Shown piece by piece: positions 1 to 8,025 of a stretch of DNA of 63,884 nucleotides; the first letter of the stretch is position 1; every line of letters starts with the position of its first letter. The notes beneath the pieces are model-generated. The model did no database searches. It had not been told where the DNA came from and saw only the letters and a list, made by a program, of their open reading frames with translations. Position numbers and translations under genes: made by a program. Source of the DNA: Erwinia typographi (lineage in GTDB: Bacteria; Pseudomonadota; Gammaproteobacteria; Enterobacterales; Enterobacteriaceae); contig NZ_JRUQ01000026.1 in the NCBI RefSeq assembly GCF_000773975.1, forward strand, positions 1 to 63,884, written 5' to 3'.

Positions 1-651
1 CGCACCAGCCCGTCGTTTATCCGGAAAAAATTCAGCGTGGTGCTGGAGCGGACCGTGCGTGAGCTGAACGGGGAAAGCTGCATCCCGCTGGAAGAGGCGC
101 CGCCGCCGAAGCAACAGATTGTGGTCAGCCGGAGCTTCGGCGAACGCATCACCGACTATGACGACATGCGTCAGGCCATCTGCGGCTACGCGGAGCGCGT
201 GTCGGAGAAGCTGCGGGAAGATGGCCAGTACTGCCACCATGTGGCGAGCTTTGTCCGCACCTCGCCGTTTGATGCCGGTAAGCCGGGTTACGGCAACACC
301 GCCACCATAAAGCTTGGCACCGGAACCCGCGACAGCCGGGACATCATCCGGGCGGCTGTGCAGGCGCTCGATGCCATCTGGCGCCCGGGGTTCAGGTATG
401 CCAAAGCGGGCGTGATGCTGAGTGAACTGAGGCCCGACGGCGTGGCGCAGCTGAACCTGTTCGGTGAGCAAACGCCCCGGCGTGGCAGTGATGAACTGAT
501 GGATTTGCTGGATGCGATGAACCGGTCCGGGCGGTTCCGGATCGGCTTTGCAGGGAAAGGCATTGAGCCAGCCTGGCAGATGAAGCGGGAAATGCTGTCA
601 CCGGCATGGACGACTCGCTGGACAGATATTCCTGTGGCAAAAATTAGATAG
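1..651 (+). CDS. umuC: UmuC-like Y-family DNA polymerase, C-terminal part (5' end outside window)
   Basis: The open frame runs in from the window edge without a start, so this is the last ~216 residues of a roughly 420-residue protein. The motif VVLERTVRELNGESC and the later VVSRSFGER followed by YCHHVASFVRTSPF match the little-finger and C-terminal region of UmuC/MucB/ImpB, the catalytic subunit of DNA polymerase V (SOS translesion synthesis). The last residues (AWTTRWTDIPVAKIR) are typical of an intact UmuC C-terminus. The stop codon lies inside a 32-bp palindrome that belongs to the neighbouring partition module. Plasmids often carry umuDC-like operons; umuD would lie to the left of the window. 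Confidence 0.93.
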   Translation, partial: RTSPSFIRKKFSVVLERTVRELNGESCIPLEEAPPPKQQIVVSRSFGERITDYDDMRQAICGYAERVSEKLREDGQYCHHVASFVRTSPFDAGKPGYGNTATIKLGTGTRDSRDIIRAAVQALDAIWRPGFRYAKAGVMLSELRPDGVAQLNLFGEQTPRRGSDELMDLLDAMNRSGRFRIGFAGKGIEPAWQMKREMLSPAWTTRWTDIPVAKIR

Positions 652-674
652 CTGCAAGATTGCAGCTATCTAAT
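643..674. repeat. 32-bp near-perfect palindrome at the umuC 3' end
   Basis: Two 15-base arms (643-657 and 660-674) are exact reverse complements around a central GA. The core is GCTGCAAGATTGCAGC, the same palindrome that recurs upstream of parA. It overlaps the umuC stop codon and lies just beyond the 3' end of the convergent parB gene. A partial copy follows at 687-700. It could be a partition-site element, an operator-like repeat, or a transcription terminator between the convergent genes; no clear U-run is present, so a protein-binding role is preferred. Confidence 0.75.
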
Positions 675-706
675 CGAAAGATAAAAGCAAGATTGCAGCT
701 TAAAAA

Positions 707-1021
707 TCAATATCCCCTTTTTTCTTTAAGAGCTTGAAGAGCTTCTTCCAAAACTTCAACTAGCTTTAGACCTTCCATGTCAGCTATATCTCTAATTTGC
801 CTGTCAAAATCTTCAGTTACACGCGTAGCAAACGCCAGCGTCCTGTTGGTTTTTCGTGCTGAGCGCCCATCACGCCTGACATAACTTTCTGCATTAGTTG
901 AAAGATGGCCTGCATCTGGAATTGCTGGGGCCACTTCCGGGGCGTTAAGACTGGTTGCTGCATCTTCAGGTGTTGGAGGGGTACCTAAATTCTTTCTACG
1001 GAGCCTGGACACATCAGCCAT
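707..1021 (-). CDS. ParB/ParG-like small partition DNA-binding protein
   Basis: A 104-residue protein that starts two bases after the parA stop codon, so the two are one operon. The N-terminal ~55 residues are polar and likely flexible. Residues ~60-100 (beginning RTLAFATRV, then two helices) fit a ribbon-helix-helix fold, the architecture of ParG/ParB partners of small ParA ATPases. Expected role: bind the centromere and operator repeats around the operon and stimulate the ParA ATPase during plasmid segregation. The assignment rests on size, fold pattern and position after parA; sequence similarity to named ParB families is weak by eye. Confidence 0.7.
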   Translation of the reverse strand: MADVSRLRRKNLGTPPTPEDAATSLNAPEVAPAIPDAGHLSTNAESYVRRDGRSARKTNRTLAFATRVTEDFDRQIRDIADMEGLKLVEVLEEALQALKEKRGY

Positions 1022-1023
1022 TT

Positions 1024-1653
1024 TTAATCTCCCATCTTATTAATTAGCGCCTGAATCAGTTCATCCGCCCGCGTATTTAAGCCTTTGTAGCGTGTTTCGG
1101 TAACAGATAATCCGGCATTTTGCGCCTGCCTGTAGGCTGGTTTTTCAAACATACAACCGTCAAGAGTGTCATAGCCTGCTTGTTGGATATAATCTCTTGC
1201 ATCGTTTTCTTCAGCTTCAGTTCCAATACGGCTTAAGGCAAAAACAAGTTTTGAACGAGGTATTCCCGCCTTAACAAGTCCATGGAAAACTTTCACAGCA
1301 GGAATGAGATCATCCAGGGAAGCTCCTGTAGGCTGAACGACTAAATCTGCAACCTTAGCAATTTCAGTGGTTCCTTTGCTGGCACGGGCAGGGCCATCTA
1401 TAACCAATAAGTCATAGTTATCTGCAGCAGCAAGAGCCTGTGCAGCTGTAGAGAATACTTCAACAGAAGCAGCTGGCTGCAATCCTGCAGCTAGACGGCG
1501 ACGATGCCAATCAGCTGATGTAGCCTGCTCAGTATCCAGGTCACCAATTTTTGTTTTCAGCCCTCCGGATGTTGACTCCCGAGCTAATGCTCTTGCCAGA
1601 GTACTTTTTCCAGGACCACCTTTCTGAGATACAAAAGCAACAATCCAAGCCAT
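1024..1653 (-). CDS. parA: ParA-family partition ATPase (short, ParF-like)
   Basis: A 209-residue P-loop ATPase. The deviant Walker A motif KGGPGKST is at residues 11-18, a Walker A'-like segment with conserved Asp (GDLDTEQATSADW) at ~37-49, and the Walker B segment LLVIDGPA at ~82-89. The short length with no N-terminal HTH matches type Ib ParA/ParF proteins, in which the small partner protein does the DNA binding. It starts at ATG 1653 behind a GAGGGG ribosome site, and a GCTGCAATCTTGCAGC palindrome lies 14 bases further upstream, which suggests autoregulation. It drives segregation of the plasmid together with the downstream small protein. Confidence 0.92.
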   Translation of the reverse strand: MAWIVAFVSQKGGPGKSTLARALARESTSGGLKTKIGDLDTEQATSADWHRRRLAAGLQPAASVEVFSTAAQALAAADNYDLLVIDGPARASKGTTEIAKVADLVVQPTGASLDDLIPAVKVFHGLVKAGIPRSKLVFALSRIGTEAEENDARDYIQQAGYDTLDGCMFEKPAYRQAQNAGLSVTETRYKGLNTRADELIQALINKMGD

Positions 1654-1666
1654 AGCAACCCCTCAT

Positions 1667-1881
1667 GCTGCAATCTTGCAGCTATCTAAAAATTTACTTG
1701 TTTAAAAAATTCCCCAGCCCAGCAAGCTATAAGAATGATAGCAGCTTGCTGCAAGATTGCAATATAAAATATAGCAGCAATATAGCAGCAAGATTACATC
1801 CTCAAAATACCAACCATTAGCCTTCATCATCTTGAAAAAAGTAGCGTAAACACGCAAAAAAATTAGCTGCAATCTTGCAGC
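1667..1881. promoter_or_regulatory. Iterated palindromes upstream of parA: candidate centromere (parS) and operator
   Basis: Two full copies of GCTGCAATCTTGCAGC lie at 1667-1682 and 1866-1881. Between them are partial copies with the same core GCAAGATT at 1751-1758 and 1788-1795, and related AGCAGCAA runs. Copies downstream of the operon (654-661 and 687-694) bring the core count to six. Multiple copies beside a ParF-type parA are what is expected of a parS/parC centromere that doubles as the par operator. An open frame of 65 codons crosses this AT-rich stretch but looks fortuitous. Confidence 0.72.
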
Positions 1882-2077
1882 TATAATCATATGGTGCAAA
1901 AATTTCCCATATCCAAACTCACCACATAAACGGGGCCGATTGGATATAAATAATTATTGTACGGCGAGCCTGTTTTTTGAAGAGGCTTTCCTATAACAAT
2001 AGGGGACTCCCTATTGCTATAACAGATCCAAGTAAATGGCAGGTCTACTAACATCACAACTAGAACAAGGAGATGTA

Positions 2078-2677
2078 ATGACTACAGTACTCAACAATAA
2101 GTTTAGTAATTCAACTATAGACATTATGAAGAACAATTTCTTGACCGCTGTCCGCCTTGATAGACTTTTAGCTGGCCCAAATAACTTTGACCTTAACCAT
2201 CACTTTGTAAATAAGAAGTTTAATATAATGACTCTGGATCCCCCCGGTATGTCCACCCCTCTTGAAGGGTACTGGGTTCCGCAGGGTCAATCTTGTGTTA
2301 TACCCGCGAACCCAGGAACACGAAAGTTTGTATTTACCCCAGACTTCAGCGGTTGCTCACTCATGGTGGATCAGATTGACAGGGATAAATATCGAGTATA
2401 CCACGTACAGGGAGGTTCCAATTACTATAAGGAAGAATACGAACAGAATAAACACGGACTGGGACTTGCTGCTTCTATGGTCTTTAACGATTATGGTGAT
2501 GCAAACGCTCCCCGCGCCTTTGCATTGATGAAATTCGAACATGCACGGTGGTGGATCTACTACCAGTACCAATATGGCATTGGTATTAACTTTAGCAATG
2601 AACGTTTTAACACCATAGGCCCTCAAACTGTACGTGGTTTCCACGCCATAATGGTTAAAAATCTCCATCAGAGTTGA
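2078..2677 (+). CDS. Unknown 199-aa protein with CNF1/BLF1-like SGC...H motif, possible deamidase toxin
   Basis: The start is placed at ATG 2078 because an AAGGAG ribosome site sits 5 bases upstream; an earlier in-frame ATG at 2036 has none. The gene is AT-rich compared with its neighbours, suggesting transfer. No domain is recognised outright. The segment FSGCSLMV (Cys93) followed by YRVYHVQGG (His109) copies the catalytic layout of the CNF1-type deamidases: an SGC motif on a strand, then a His 12-17 residues later on the next strand (Cys866/His881 in CNF1, Cys94/His106 in BLF1; CheD has a similar Cys-His pair). No signal peptide or membrane segment is seen. It could be a secreted or translocated toxin, or an unrelated protein with a chance motif. 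It stands alone, ~0.5 kb from the resolvase res site. Confidence 0.45.
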   Translation: MTTVLNNKFSNSTIDIMKNNFLTAVRLDRLLAGPNNFDLNHHFVNKKFNIMTLDPPGMSTPLEGYWVPQGQSCVIPANPGTRKFVFTPDFSGCSLMVDQIDRDKYRVYHVQGGSNYYKEEYEQNKHGLGLAASMVFNDYGDANAPRAFALMKFEHARWWIYYQYQYGIGINFSNERFNTIGPQTVRGFHAIMVKNLHQS

Positions 2678-2713
2678 TTTGTTGGATAAATTGAGTAGTA
2701 GGGGCAAATCCAG

Positions 2714-2748
2714 CCGGAACCTCCACAATTTCCGGCCGTGATTTTTTT
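2714..2748 (+). terminator. Weak candidate terminator after the 199-aa gene
   Basis: CCGGAA (2714-2719) and TTCCGG (2730-2735) can pair, and a run of T follows at 2742-2748. The gap between stem and T-run is several bases, so it is a poor intrinsic terminator at best. Confidence 0.3.
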
Positions 2749-3050
2749 CTCACACAGAAAACCTGTCAAAATAGCGCTTTGGCCGTGAAATGACACTCAG
2801 TTGGAAAATCAGTTTATGATAACAAGCCGGCAACATAAAAAACGGCCGCTTTTGCCGGGGAAAAGGTGATCTTTTAGTGAGGGGAGGGCGGTTTCGTCAC
2901 GAACCCGGACCGGCCGGGGCGCTTAAGAGCCATTATGTTATTAAGTGCCGATTATGCAAAATTTTGGAGATTTTCCACTTCCAGCTCAGATCCGAAATCT
3001 CTGGCTCGTTGGCAAACTGTGTTTGCTGAAATGGTACCCCTATAAAACCA
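2749..3050. other. Non-coding stretch, nothing recognised
   Basis: About 300 bases with no credible open frame. It lies between the AT-rich orphan gene and the res site of the resolvase. No Tn3- or Tn402-type terminal repeat was found by eye on this side, so the left boundary of the resolvase-bearing fragment is not defined. Confidence 0.5.
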
Positions 3051-3173
3051 TGTCACATAACCTCAGCTCAGCACCCTTTACACACCTTAGATTGAATGAC
3101 GGATTAAGTGACTACTTTTGATATTCGAAGTGTTCTGATGCAGACTGTCACATAATCGAACGTATTTGTGACA
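3051..3173. promoter_or_regulatory. Candidate res recombination site of the adjacent resolvase
   Basis: The 28 bp at 3146-3173 begin TGTCACATAA and end TTTGTGACA, giving inverted TGTCA/TGACA arms of the size expected for a resolvase site I. It ends eight bases before the resolvase ATG, so binding would also repress the gene. A further TGTCACATAA half-site is at 3051-3060. Additional subsites between them are degenerate and not assigned with confidence. Confidence 0.6.
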
Positions 3174-3181
3174 GGTGAAAA

Positions 3182-3796
3182 ATGTTAATTGGATATATGC
3201 GGGTATCAAAGATAGATGGCTCTCAGACGACCGATCTCCAGCGCGACGGTTTACTGGCCGCTGGCATTAACCCGTCGCATCTTTATGAAGACTATGCATC
3301 AGGTAAAATTGAAGACAGACCCGGTCTGATTAATTGCATGAAGGCACTACGGGAAGGCGACACGCTGGTTGTCTGGAAACTGGATCGCCTGGGCCGTGAT
3401 TTACACCATCTGATAAATACTGTGCATAATCTGACGGGGCGGGGAGTAGGGCTCAAAGTACTGACGGGACACGGGGCAGCGATTGATACCACGACCGCAG
3501 CGGGTAAACTGGTTTTTGGTATTTTTGCAGCCCTGGCTGAATTTGAGCGAGAGCTGATATCTGAACGCACCCTTGCCGGGCTGGCTTCAGCGAGGGCCCG
3601 GGGAAGAAAAGGCGGCAGGCCGTTCAAGATGACGGCGGCCAAATTGCGCCTGGCGATGGCAGCAATGGGAAAGCCTGAGACACGGATAGGTTATTTATGC
3701 AAAGAGCTTGGTATCTCGAGGCAGACGTTATACCGTCACCTGTCGCCGACAGGTGAACTGCGGCCTGACGGAAAGAAACTACTCAATCAGCTCTGA
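3182..3796 (+). CDS. tniR: Serine resolvase, TniR type (Tn402/Tn5053 family)
   Basis: A 204-residue small serine recombinase. The catalytic Ser9 is in GYMRVS, the conserved LDRLGRD motif at ~67-73, the long helix region (FAALAEFERELI) at ~115-126, and a C-terminal HTH (LGISRQTLYRHL) at ~174-185. The overall sequence pattern (MLIGYMRVSK, TGHGAAIDTTTAAGKLVFG, ARARGRKGGRPFKMT) is that of TniR resolvases, which resolve cointegrates of Tn402/Tn5053-like transposons at a res site upstream. The other tni genes (A, B, Q) are absent, so this is a remnant or solitary resolvase. It may still serve to resolve plasmid multimers. A Tn402-like end lies 43 bases past the stop. Confidence 0.9.
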   Translation: MLIGYMRVSKIDGSQTTDLQRDGLLAAGINPSHLYEDYASGKIEDRPGLINCMKALREGDTLVVWKLDRLGRDLHHLINTVHNLTGRGVGLKVLTGHGAAIDTTTAAGKLVFGIFAALAEFERELISERTLAGLASARARGRKGGRPFKMTAAKLRLAMAAMGKPETRIGYLCKELGISRQTLYRHLSPTGELRPDGKKLLNQL

Positions 3797-3813
3797 GTTG
3801 TCGCCGTGGGTAG

Positions 3814-3864
3814 CCAGTGCAGCCCGCTTCTGGCATTTGGTGCTGTTTTTTTCTGAAAATGACG
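3814..3864 (-). mobile_element. Tn402/Tn5053-like terminal inverted repeat with a second TniA-type repeat
   Basis: Read on the minus strand, 3864-3840 matches the 25-bp terminal repeat of class 1 integron/Tn402 elements at 20 of 25 positions, with the shared core GTCATTTTCAGAA. A second, internal repeat with CAGAAGCGGGCTGCAC lies at 3836-3814, as in the paired repeats bound by TniA. The end is followed directly by coding sequence of a TIR-domain gene that it truncates. Identification is from memory of the family ends; the transposase genes are gone. Confidence 0.65.
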
Positions 3865-4248
3865 TGAGACTGACTCGACATAAGCGTGCAGCTCTTTGGC
3901 AATACCTTGTCGGTCATCCCAGGCATGGCAAAGGAAGACATCACGCAGATCAGGTTGCTCAACGGCAAGTTTCTCAACCGCTTGTCGAATTGGTGTGAGT
4001 GATTGTACTTGGGCCGCTGTGTAGGAAACGGAAGCCCCTGATTTTGACCAGCGTGGCTTCGCGCTGCTGCTGGATCCGCCACTGCCTCCATAACTTCCAC
4101 CACCGCTAGAGCCTGATGATGAGTAAGAAGGGTAACTATCATAAATGTAGCTACTGCGGCGATAACCACTGCGATTACGACATGCGGGACAGGCAGCAGC
4201 TGCTGCTGCTGAGCTGTGTCCACGTACAGGAGCCGTACATCTTGCCAT
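3865..4248 (-). pseudogene. TIR-domain protein, truncated by the Tn402-like end
   Basis: From ATG 4248 about 128 native residues remain. A small Cys/His-containing head (C4, H11, C20, C23) is followed by a Ser/Gly/Tyr-rich low-complexity linker (~32-65) and then DVFLCHAWDDRQGIAKELHA (~103-122), the first strand and box-1 region of a TIR domain (usual form DVFLSHASED). The frame then meets the Tn402-like repeat at 3864, and the remaining ~25 codons are transposon sequence, so the TIR catalytic half, including the expected Glu, is lost. Full-length relatives with the same head and linker are, as far as I recall, found in Enterobacterales and may act in defence. The remnant is presumably inactive. 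Confidence 0.75.
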
Positions 4249-4817
4249 ACTCTTGTTTCCCCCTAAATAATCTGGAAAGTAACTGCTGCACCATTAAACC
4301 AGACTAGTTATGGGGACATTTGAGCGTAAAGCAACTGCCGTATTTTCTGAACGATGCGCTTCATCACACTGCCGACTAATTATCACATCCCCGTCAATAC
4401 GCCCCCCGGTGGACGCTTACGCACATTCCAGTTTGTCAAACACCTGATATTTGAATGCCTGTGAGCCGTCCGGACAGATTAGAGTCTTGAGGCGTGGTGT
4501 AAATTCGGGAAGATGGTGAGAGCCCCCATGCCAGGGCTGTTGTCGCCACTAAATGACCATTTAACTGTGTTTACTGTTCCGTTGTTCTCCAAATCCCAGT
4601 AACGTTTTTTAGCCTGGACTGAGGCGGAGCACAGCGCAGTGAGCACCGAACAGCCCGGGCTAAAAAACGGAAGAATGGCGCAGCCCCTTCACAACAAACT
4701 CGTTATCCATAATAACCAAAAGGTTTTAATTACTTTCCGTTTCAGTTTGATTTACCGGATATCTGCCAGAATCCGTGCACCGGAAGATATTTCATACAGA
4801 TAAGGAAGTCAGGTGTC
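4249..4817. other. 569-bp intergenic region between the TIR remnant and tssL
   Basis: No convincing open frame. The TIR remnant and tssL are divergent, so promoters for both could lie here. The one clear structure is the long inverted repeat at 4603-4669 listed separately. No T6SS gene or remnant (tssK, hcp, clpV) could be read in this stretch. Confidence 0.6.
4603..4669. repeat. 67-bp inverted-repeat element
   Basis: Exact 12-base arms CGTTTTTTAGCC (4603-4614) and GGCTAAAAAACG (4658-4669) enclose a 43-base GC-rich centre containing GCGCAGTGAGCACCG. A transcript would form a stem with A/T tails on either side, so it could act as a terminator in either direction or be a miniature repeat family member. 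Confidence 0.6.
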
Positions 4818-5483
4818 GTGACCGCCTCTGCAACCGAAACCACCCCATGCTTCAGTCAGCATCCCGCTGCCTTTATGGACGTCATTTTTCAGGACACCTG
4901 GCTTCTGGCGCTTGCCATCCGTAACACGCCAGGCGTGGTGGTGGATAAACAGCTTTACCAGTACTGCCTTAAGCAAATCGAAGCGGTTCAGGAAAAGCTG
5001 CAGCAGGCGGGGGCCACCGAGGCTGTTTGCGAAGAAATCAAGTTCGCGCATTGTGTCTTTCTGGATGAGGCCGTGATGACCCAGAAGGATGTTGACGTCT
5101 CGTTCTGGTGGCATGAATCGCCACTCCAGTCGAGGTTGCTGATGCACCTTCGCGGCGGCGAATACTTCTACGAACACATCAAAAAGCTGCTTCGCGAGCC
5201 TGCACCTTCTGTTGCCATTACAGCCTGTTACCACCGGATGTTACTGCTTGGCTATAAGGGCAAATGCCGGACCGAAGATAACGGTGAGCGTTTATCACTG
5301 ATGCGACAACTGGAGACGTTACTCCCTGACGTTCCGGGCAACGAACGTCACCAGGATATTGTCGTCAGTACCGGCCCCCGGGAAGGTCAGTGGTGGCATT
5401 CGCCGCCGGTGGTCCTGATGGCACTGGTCTTGTTTACGGCGGGGATGTGGGCTGGCCTGAGGATGTTTTTACTGGCTCAGTGA
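4818..5483 (+). CDS. tssL: T6SS inner-membrane protein TssL (DotU/IcmH family), short form
   Basis: A 221-residue protein starting at GTG 4818, behind TAAGGAAG. It is an all-helical DotU cytoplasmic domain (~15-190) with the conserved FLDEAVM segment at ~81-87, then one C-terminal transmembrane helix (~196-219), the usual TssL topology. It has no OmpA-like peptidoglycan-binding extension, so anchoring must come from another protein. TssL joins TssM and TssJ in the membrane complex that docks the T6SS tail. It is the first gene of the T6SS block here, and its usual upstream partner tssK is not present. Confidence 0.93.
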   Translation: MTASATETTPCFSQHPAAFMDVIFQDTWLLALAIRNTPGVVVDKQLYQYCLKQIEAVQEKLQQAGATEAVCEEIKFAHCVFLDEAVMTQKDVDVSFWWHESPLQSRLLMHLRGGEYFYEHIKKLLREPAPSVAITACYHRMLLLGYKGKCRTEDNGERLSLMRQLETLLPDVPGNERHQDIVVSTGPREGQWWHSPPVVLMALVLFTAGMWAGLRMFLLAQ

Positions 5484-5517
5484 CTGGACTGATACAACAC
5501 GATAAGGACGGGAAGCA

Positions 5518-8022
5518 ATGGGAATTGCGGACTACATCATTACGGGTGGTAAATACGGTACCTACAACCATTACCAGCTCCGCTTAAAAAAACTCAACCG
5601 TGAGCATCCGGATATTCAGATTTCCGTGCTGAAATTCAGTGGGCAGGAGGCCATCAGCCAGATACCCCGCTATGAAATAGAGTTCACCAGCACCACCTGC
5701 GATATCCCCGCCCGGCTTCTGATTAACTACTCTGCCGAGCTGCTGATGTACCCGGACGGGCCCCCCTGGGAGACACTCACGCCGCGTATTGTTCCCGGCA
5801 TTATCACCCGGTTTCGCCAGCACGGGACCAGCGCCGACCAGACCCGTTACAGCGTGGTGCTTGAACACAAAATGGCCCGCATGACGCAGGGACGTAACAG
5901 CGCGGTATATCTCAACGACAGCATCATCAGCCTGACGGAAAAAACCTTTGAAAATCACCTGATCGACCGGCTGGGTTTCGCCCTGAAGCTCAGCACCCGG
6001 TATCCGCTGCGCGACTTCATGATGCAGTATGAAGAGTCGGATTATGCCCACATCGCCCGGCGACTGGCCGATTCTGGCGTGGCGTTTTATCGCCAGTATG
6101 ATGAGGAAAGCCTTGAGGATGCCATTATCCTCACGGATCACCCGGGTGGCTGGGTAACCGGGCCGGCGATTCCGTACCGTCACCCTTCCGGTCTGTTTGA
6201 TGGCGGGCTTGAGTCGGTCTGGGATATGCAGGTTGTGCGCTCGGCGGTACCAAAGCAGGTTGGCGTCAATGATGACAATTACTGCGATGCCCTGAGTGAT
6301 ATGAAGGCAGAGGTGAAAACCAGCGAAGAATACCGGGCGCTGCGCGGCGTTGATAACCGCTGGGCTGAGCACTACCCCGAAGCAGGAAAAGCCTACGAAG
6401 AGCAGCCGGGGCAGGGGATATGGTACGCCGGTATCCGTAAGGAACGACACCTCTGTAAGCTGGTGACGTTTTCAGGCAAGTCCAACTGTATGACGCTGCG
6501 GCCGGGAATGATCATCAACACGCGGGGTAAGGAATGGCCTGATGCCCCTGACGGCCTGCTGATTGTCTCGACCACCTGCGAAAATATCGCCCGCGATTCG
6601 GCCTATTTCATCACCTTCACCGCCGTCCCGTGGAACGCTCACGCCACCTACCGCCCGGAAGAACAGCCCTGGCCGGCCATCAGCGGCACCTTACCCGCCC
6701 GTGTCTCCTCGATGCAGGAAAACGACCTCTACGCTCACATTGATGCACAGGGGCGCTACCGCATCCGCTTTGATCTTGACCGGGCAGAATGGCAGAAAGG
6801 CTTTGAGAGCGGCTGGGTTCGTCTGGCGAGACCGTATGCCGGAGGAGAATACGGTTTTCACTGGCCGCTGCTGGAGGGCACCGGCGTGATGGTGGCGTTT
6901 GAAAGCGGGGATATTGACCGCCCCTACATTGCCCATGTGATGCACGACTCCCGCCACGCAGACACAGTGGCGCAGCAGAACCATAAACGCAATATTCTGC
7001 TGACGCCGGCGAAAAACACCCTGCTGATGGATGACTGGCGGGAGCATGAGTTTATTAAACTCAGCACGCCGCATTCCGGCACCAGCGAGCTGAACCTCGG
7101 CAGCCTGGTCGATAAAGACAAAAATCAGCGCGGCGAAGGTGCGGAGCTGCGCACCGATGCCCGTATTGCCCTGCGCGGCGCAAAAGGCGTGCTGCTCACC
7201 TCTGAGGCCCGGCCCGGGGCCGGAGGTCAGCAGCTGGATATGACGGCGACCATTGCGCAACTGGAAAAAGCGCTGGCGCTGGCCCGGACGCTGGAGCAGA
7301 CAGCCAGTACAGCTCAGGCTTCACCGGCGGACACCGCCCCACAGCAGGAACTGAACACCGCGCTTCACACGCTGAAAGAACCGGGCGTTCTGGTGCATGG
7401 TGAAGCGGGGATTGCCTCGACCACGCCGGCATCACTGCAGCAGTCCGCGGGGAAAAACCTGATTGCCACAGCCGGTCAGGACGCCAGCTTCAGCGTCTTC
7501 CGTCAGTTCTCCGTGACGGCGGGTCAGAGGGTCTCCCTGTTCGCGCATAAACTGGGTATGAAGCTGATTGCCGCGGCGGGCAAGGTGCAGATACAGGCCC
7601 AGAAAGACCAGATGGAACTCACTTCCTTTGCGGATATGCAAATCAGCAGCACCAGTGGCCGGATCGTACTGAATGCCAAAGAAGAACTGCTGCTGATGTG
7701 CGGTGGGGCAGGGATCCGCATCAAAAACGGCGTGATTGAAGAACTCGGCCCGACCCGCATTGTGCAGAAAACCCCGAATCTGGTGTATCAGGACGGCGAC
7801 AGCATCAGCCAGGCAGTGCCGTCGTTCAGGAACGGAGAGTTTTCCCGCCGCTATGTGCTTCACGCCGAGGGTGATCCCGGACATGTACTTAAGGATCAGA
7901 AATTCCGCATACGGCGGCAGGACGGTTCGGTCACTGAAGGCGTGACGGACGGGCAGGGACAGTCGTCTCTGCTGAATATGCATGAGCTGGAAAAAATGGC
8001 AATTGAGATTATCAGGGACTAA
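5518..8022 (+). CDS. vgrG: T6SS spike protein VgrG (TssI) with C-terminal extension
   Basis: An 834-residue VgrG. Residues ~30-390 form the gp27-like head (base hub), ~400-480 the OB/gp5-like neck (YRIRFDLDR, WVRLARPYAGG), ~480-735 the repeated beta-prism spike and DUF2345-type segment (TPAKNTLLMDD, LSTPHSGTSELNLGS, GKVQIQAQ), and ~735-834 a C-terminal extension (beginning GVIEELGPTRIV) with no recognised catalytic motif. The extension probably carries or docks the effector encoded immediately downstream: the stop is followed after three bases by the effector ATG at 8026. It starts 34 bases after tssL. Confidence 0.95.
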   Translation: MGIADYIITGGKYGTYNHYQLRLKKLNREHPDIQISVLKFSGQEAISQIPRYEIEFTSTTCDIPARLLINYSAELLMYPDGPPWETLTPRIVPGIITRFRQHGTSADQTRYSVVLEHKMARMTQGRNSAVYLNDSIISLTEKTFENHLIDRLGFALKLSTRYPLRDFMMQYEESDYAHIARRLADSGVAFYRQYDEESLEDAIILTDHPGGWVTGPAIPYRHPSGLFDGGLESVWDMQVVRSAVPKQVGVNDDNYCDALSDMKAEVKTSEEYRALRGVDNRWAEHYPEAGKAYEEQPGQGIWYAGIRKERHLCKLVTFSGKSNCMTLRPGMIINTRGKEWPDAPDGLLIVSTTCENIARDSAYFITFTAVPWNAHATYRPEEQPWPAISGTLPARVSSMQENDLYAHIDAQGRYRIRFDLDRAEWQKGFESGWVRLARPYAGGEYGFHWPLLEGTGVMVAFESGDIDRPYIAHVMHDSRHADTVAQQNHKRNILLTPAKNTLLMDDWREHEFIKLSTPHSGTSELNLGSLVDKDKNQRGEGAELRTDARIALRGAKGVLLTSEARPGAGGQQLDMTATIAQLEKALALARTLEQTASTAQASPADTAPQQELNTALHTLKEPGVLVHGEAGIASTTPASLQQSAGKNLIATAGQDASFSVFRQFSVTAGQRVSLFAHKLGMKLIAAAGKVQIQAQKDQMELTSFADMQISSTSGRIVLNAKEELLLMCGGAGIRIKNGVIEELGPTRIVQKTPNLVYQDGDSISQAVPSFRNGEFSRRYVLHAEGDPGHVLKDQKFRIRRQDGSVTEGVTDGQGQSSLLNMHELEKMAIEIIRD

Positions 8023-8025
8023 CCA

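Noticed and set aside
1702..1899. 65-codon minus-strand open frame upstream of parA
   Set aside because: AT-rich, made largely of the partition repeats, with no ribosome site; better explained as centromere/operator DNA.
2357..2728. 123-codon minus-strand frame across the orphan gene
   Set aside because: Antisense to the AAGGAG-preceded gene; no ribosome site and no recognisable features.
3787..3864. The last ~25 codons of the TIR reading frame as native protein
   Set aside because: They are translated from the Tn402-like end and resolvase flank, not TIR sequence.
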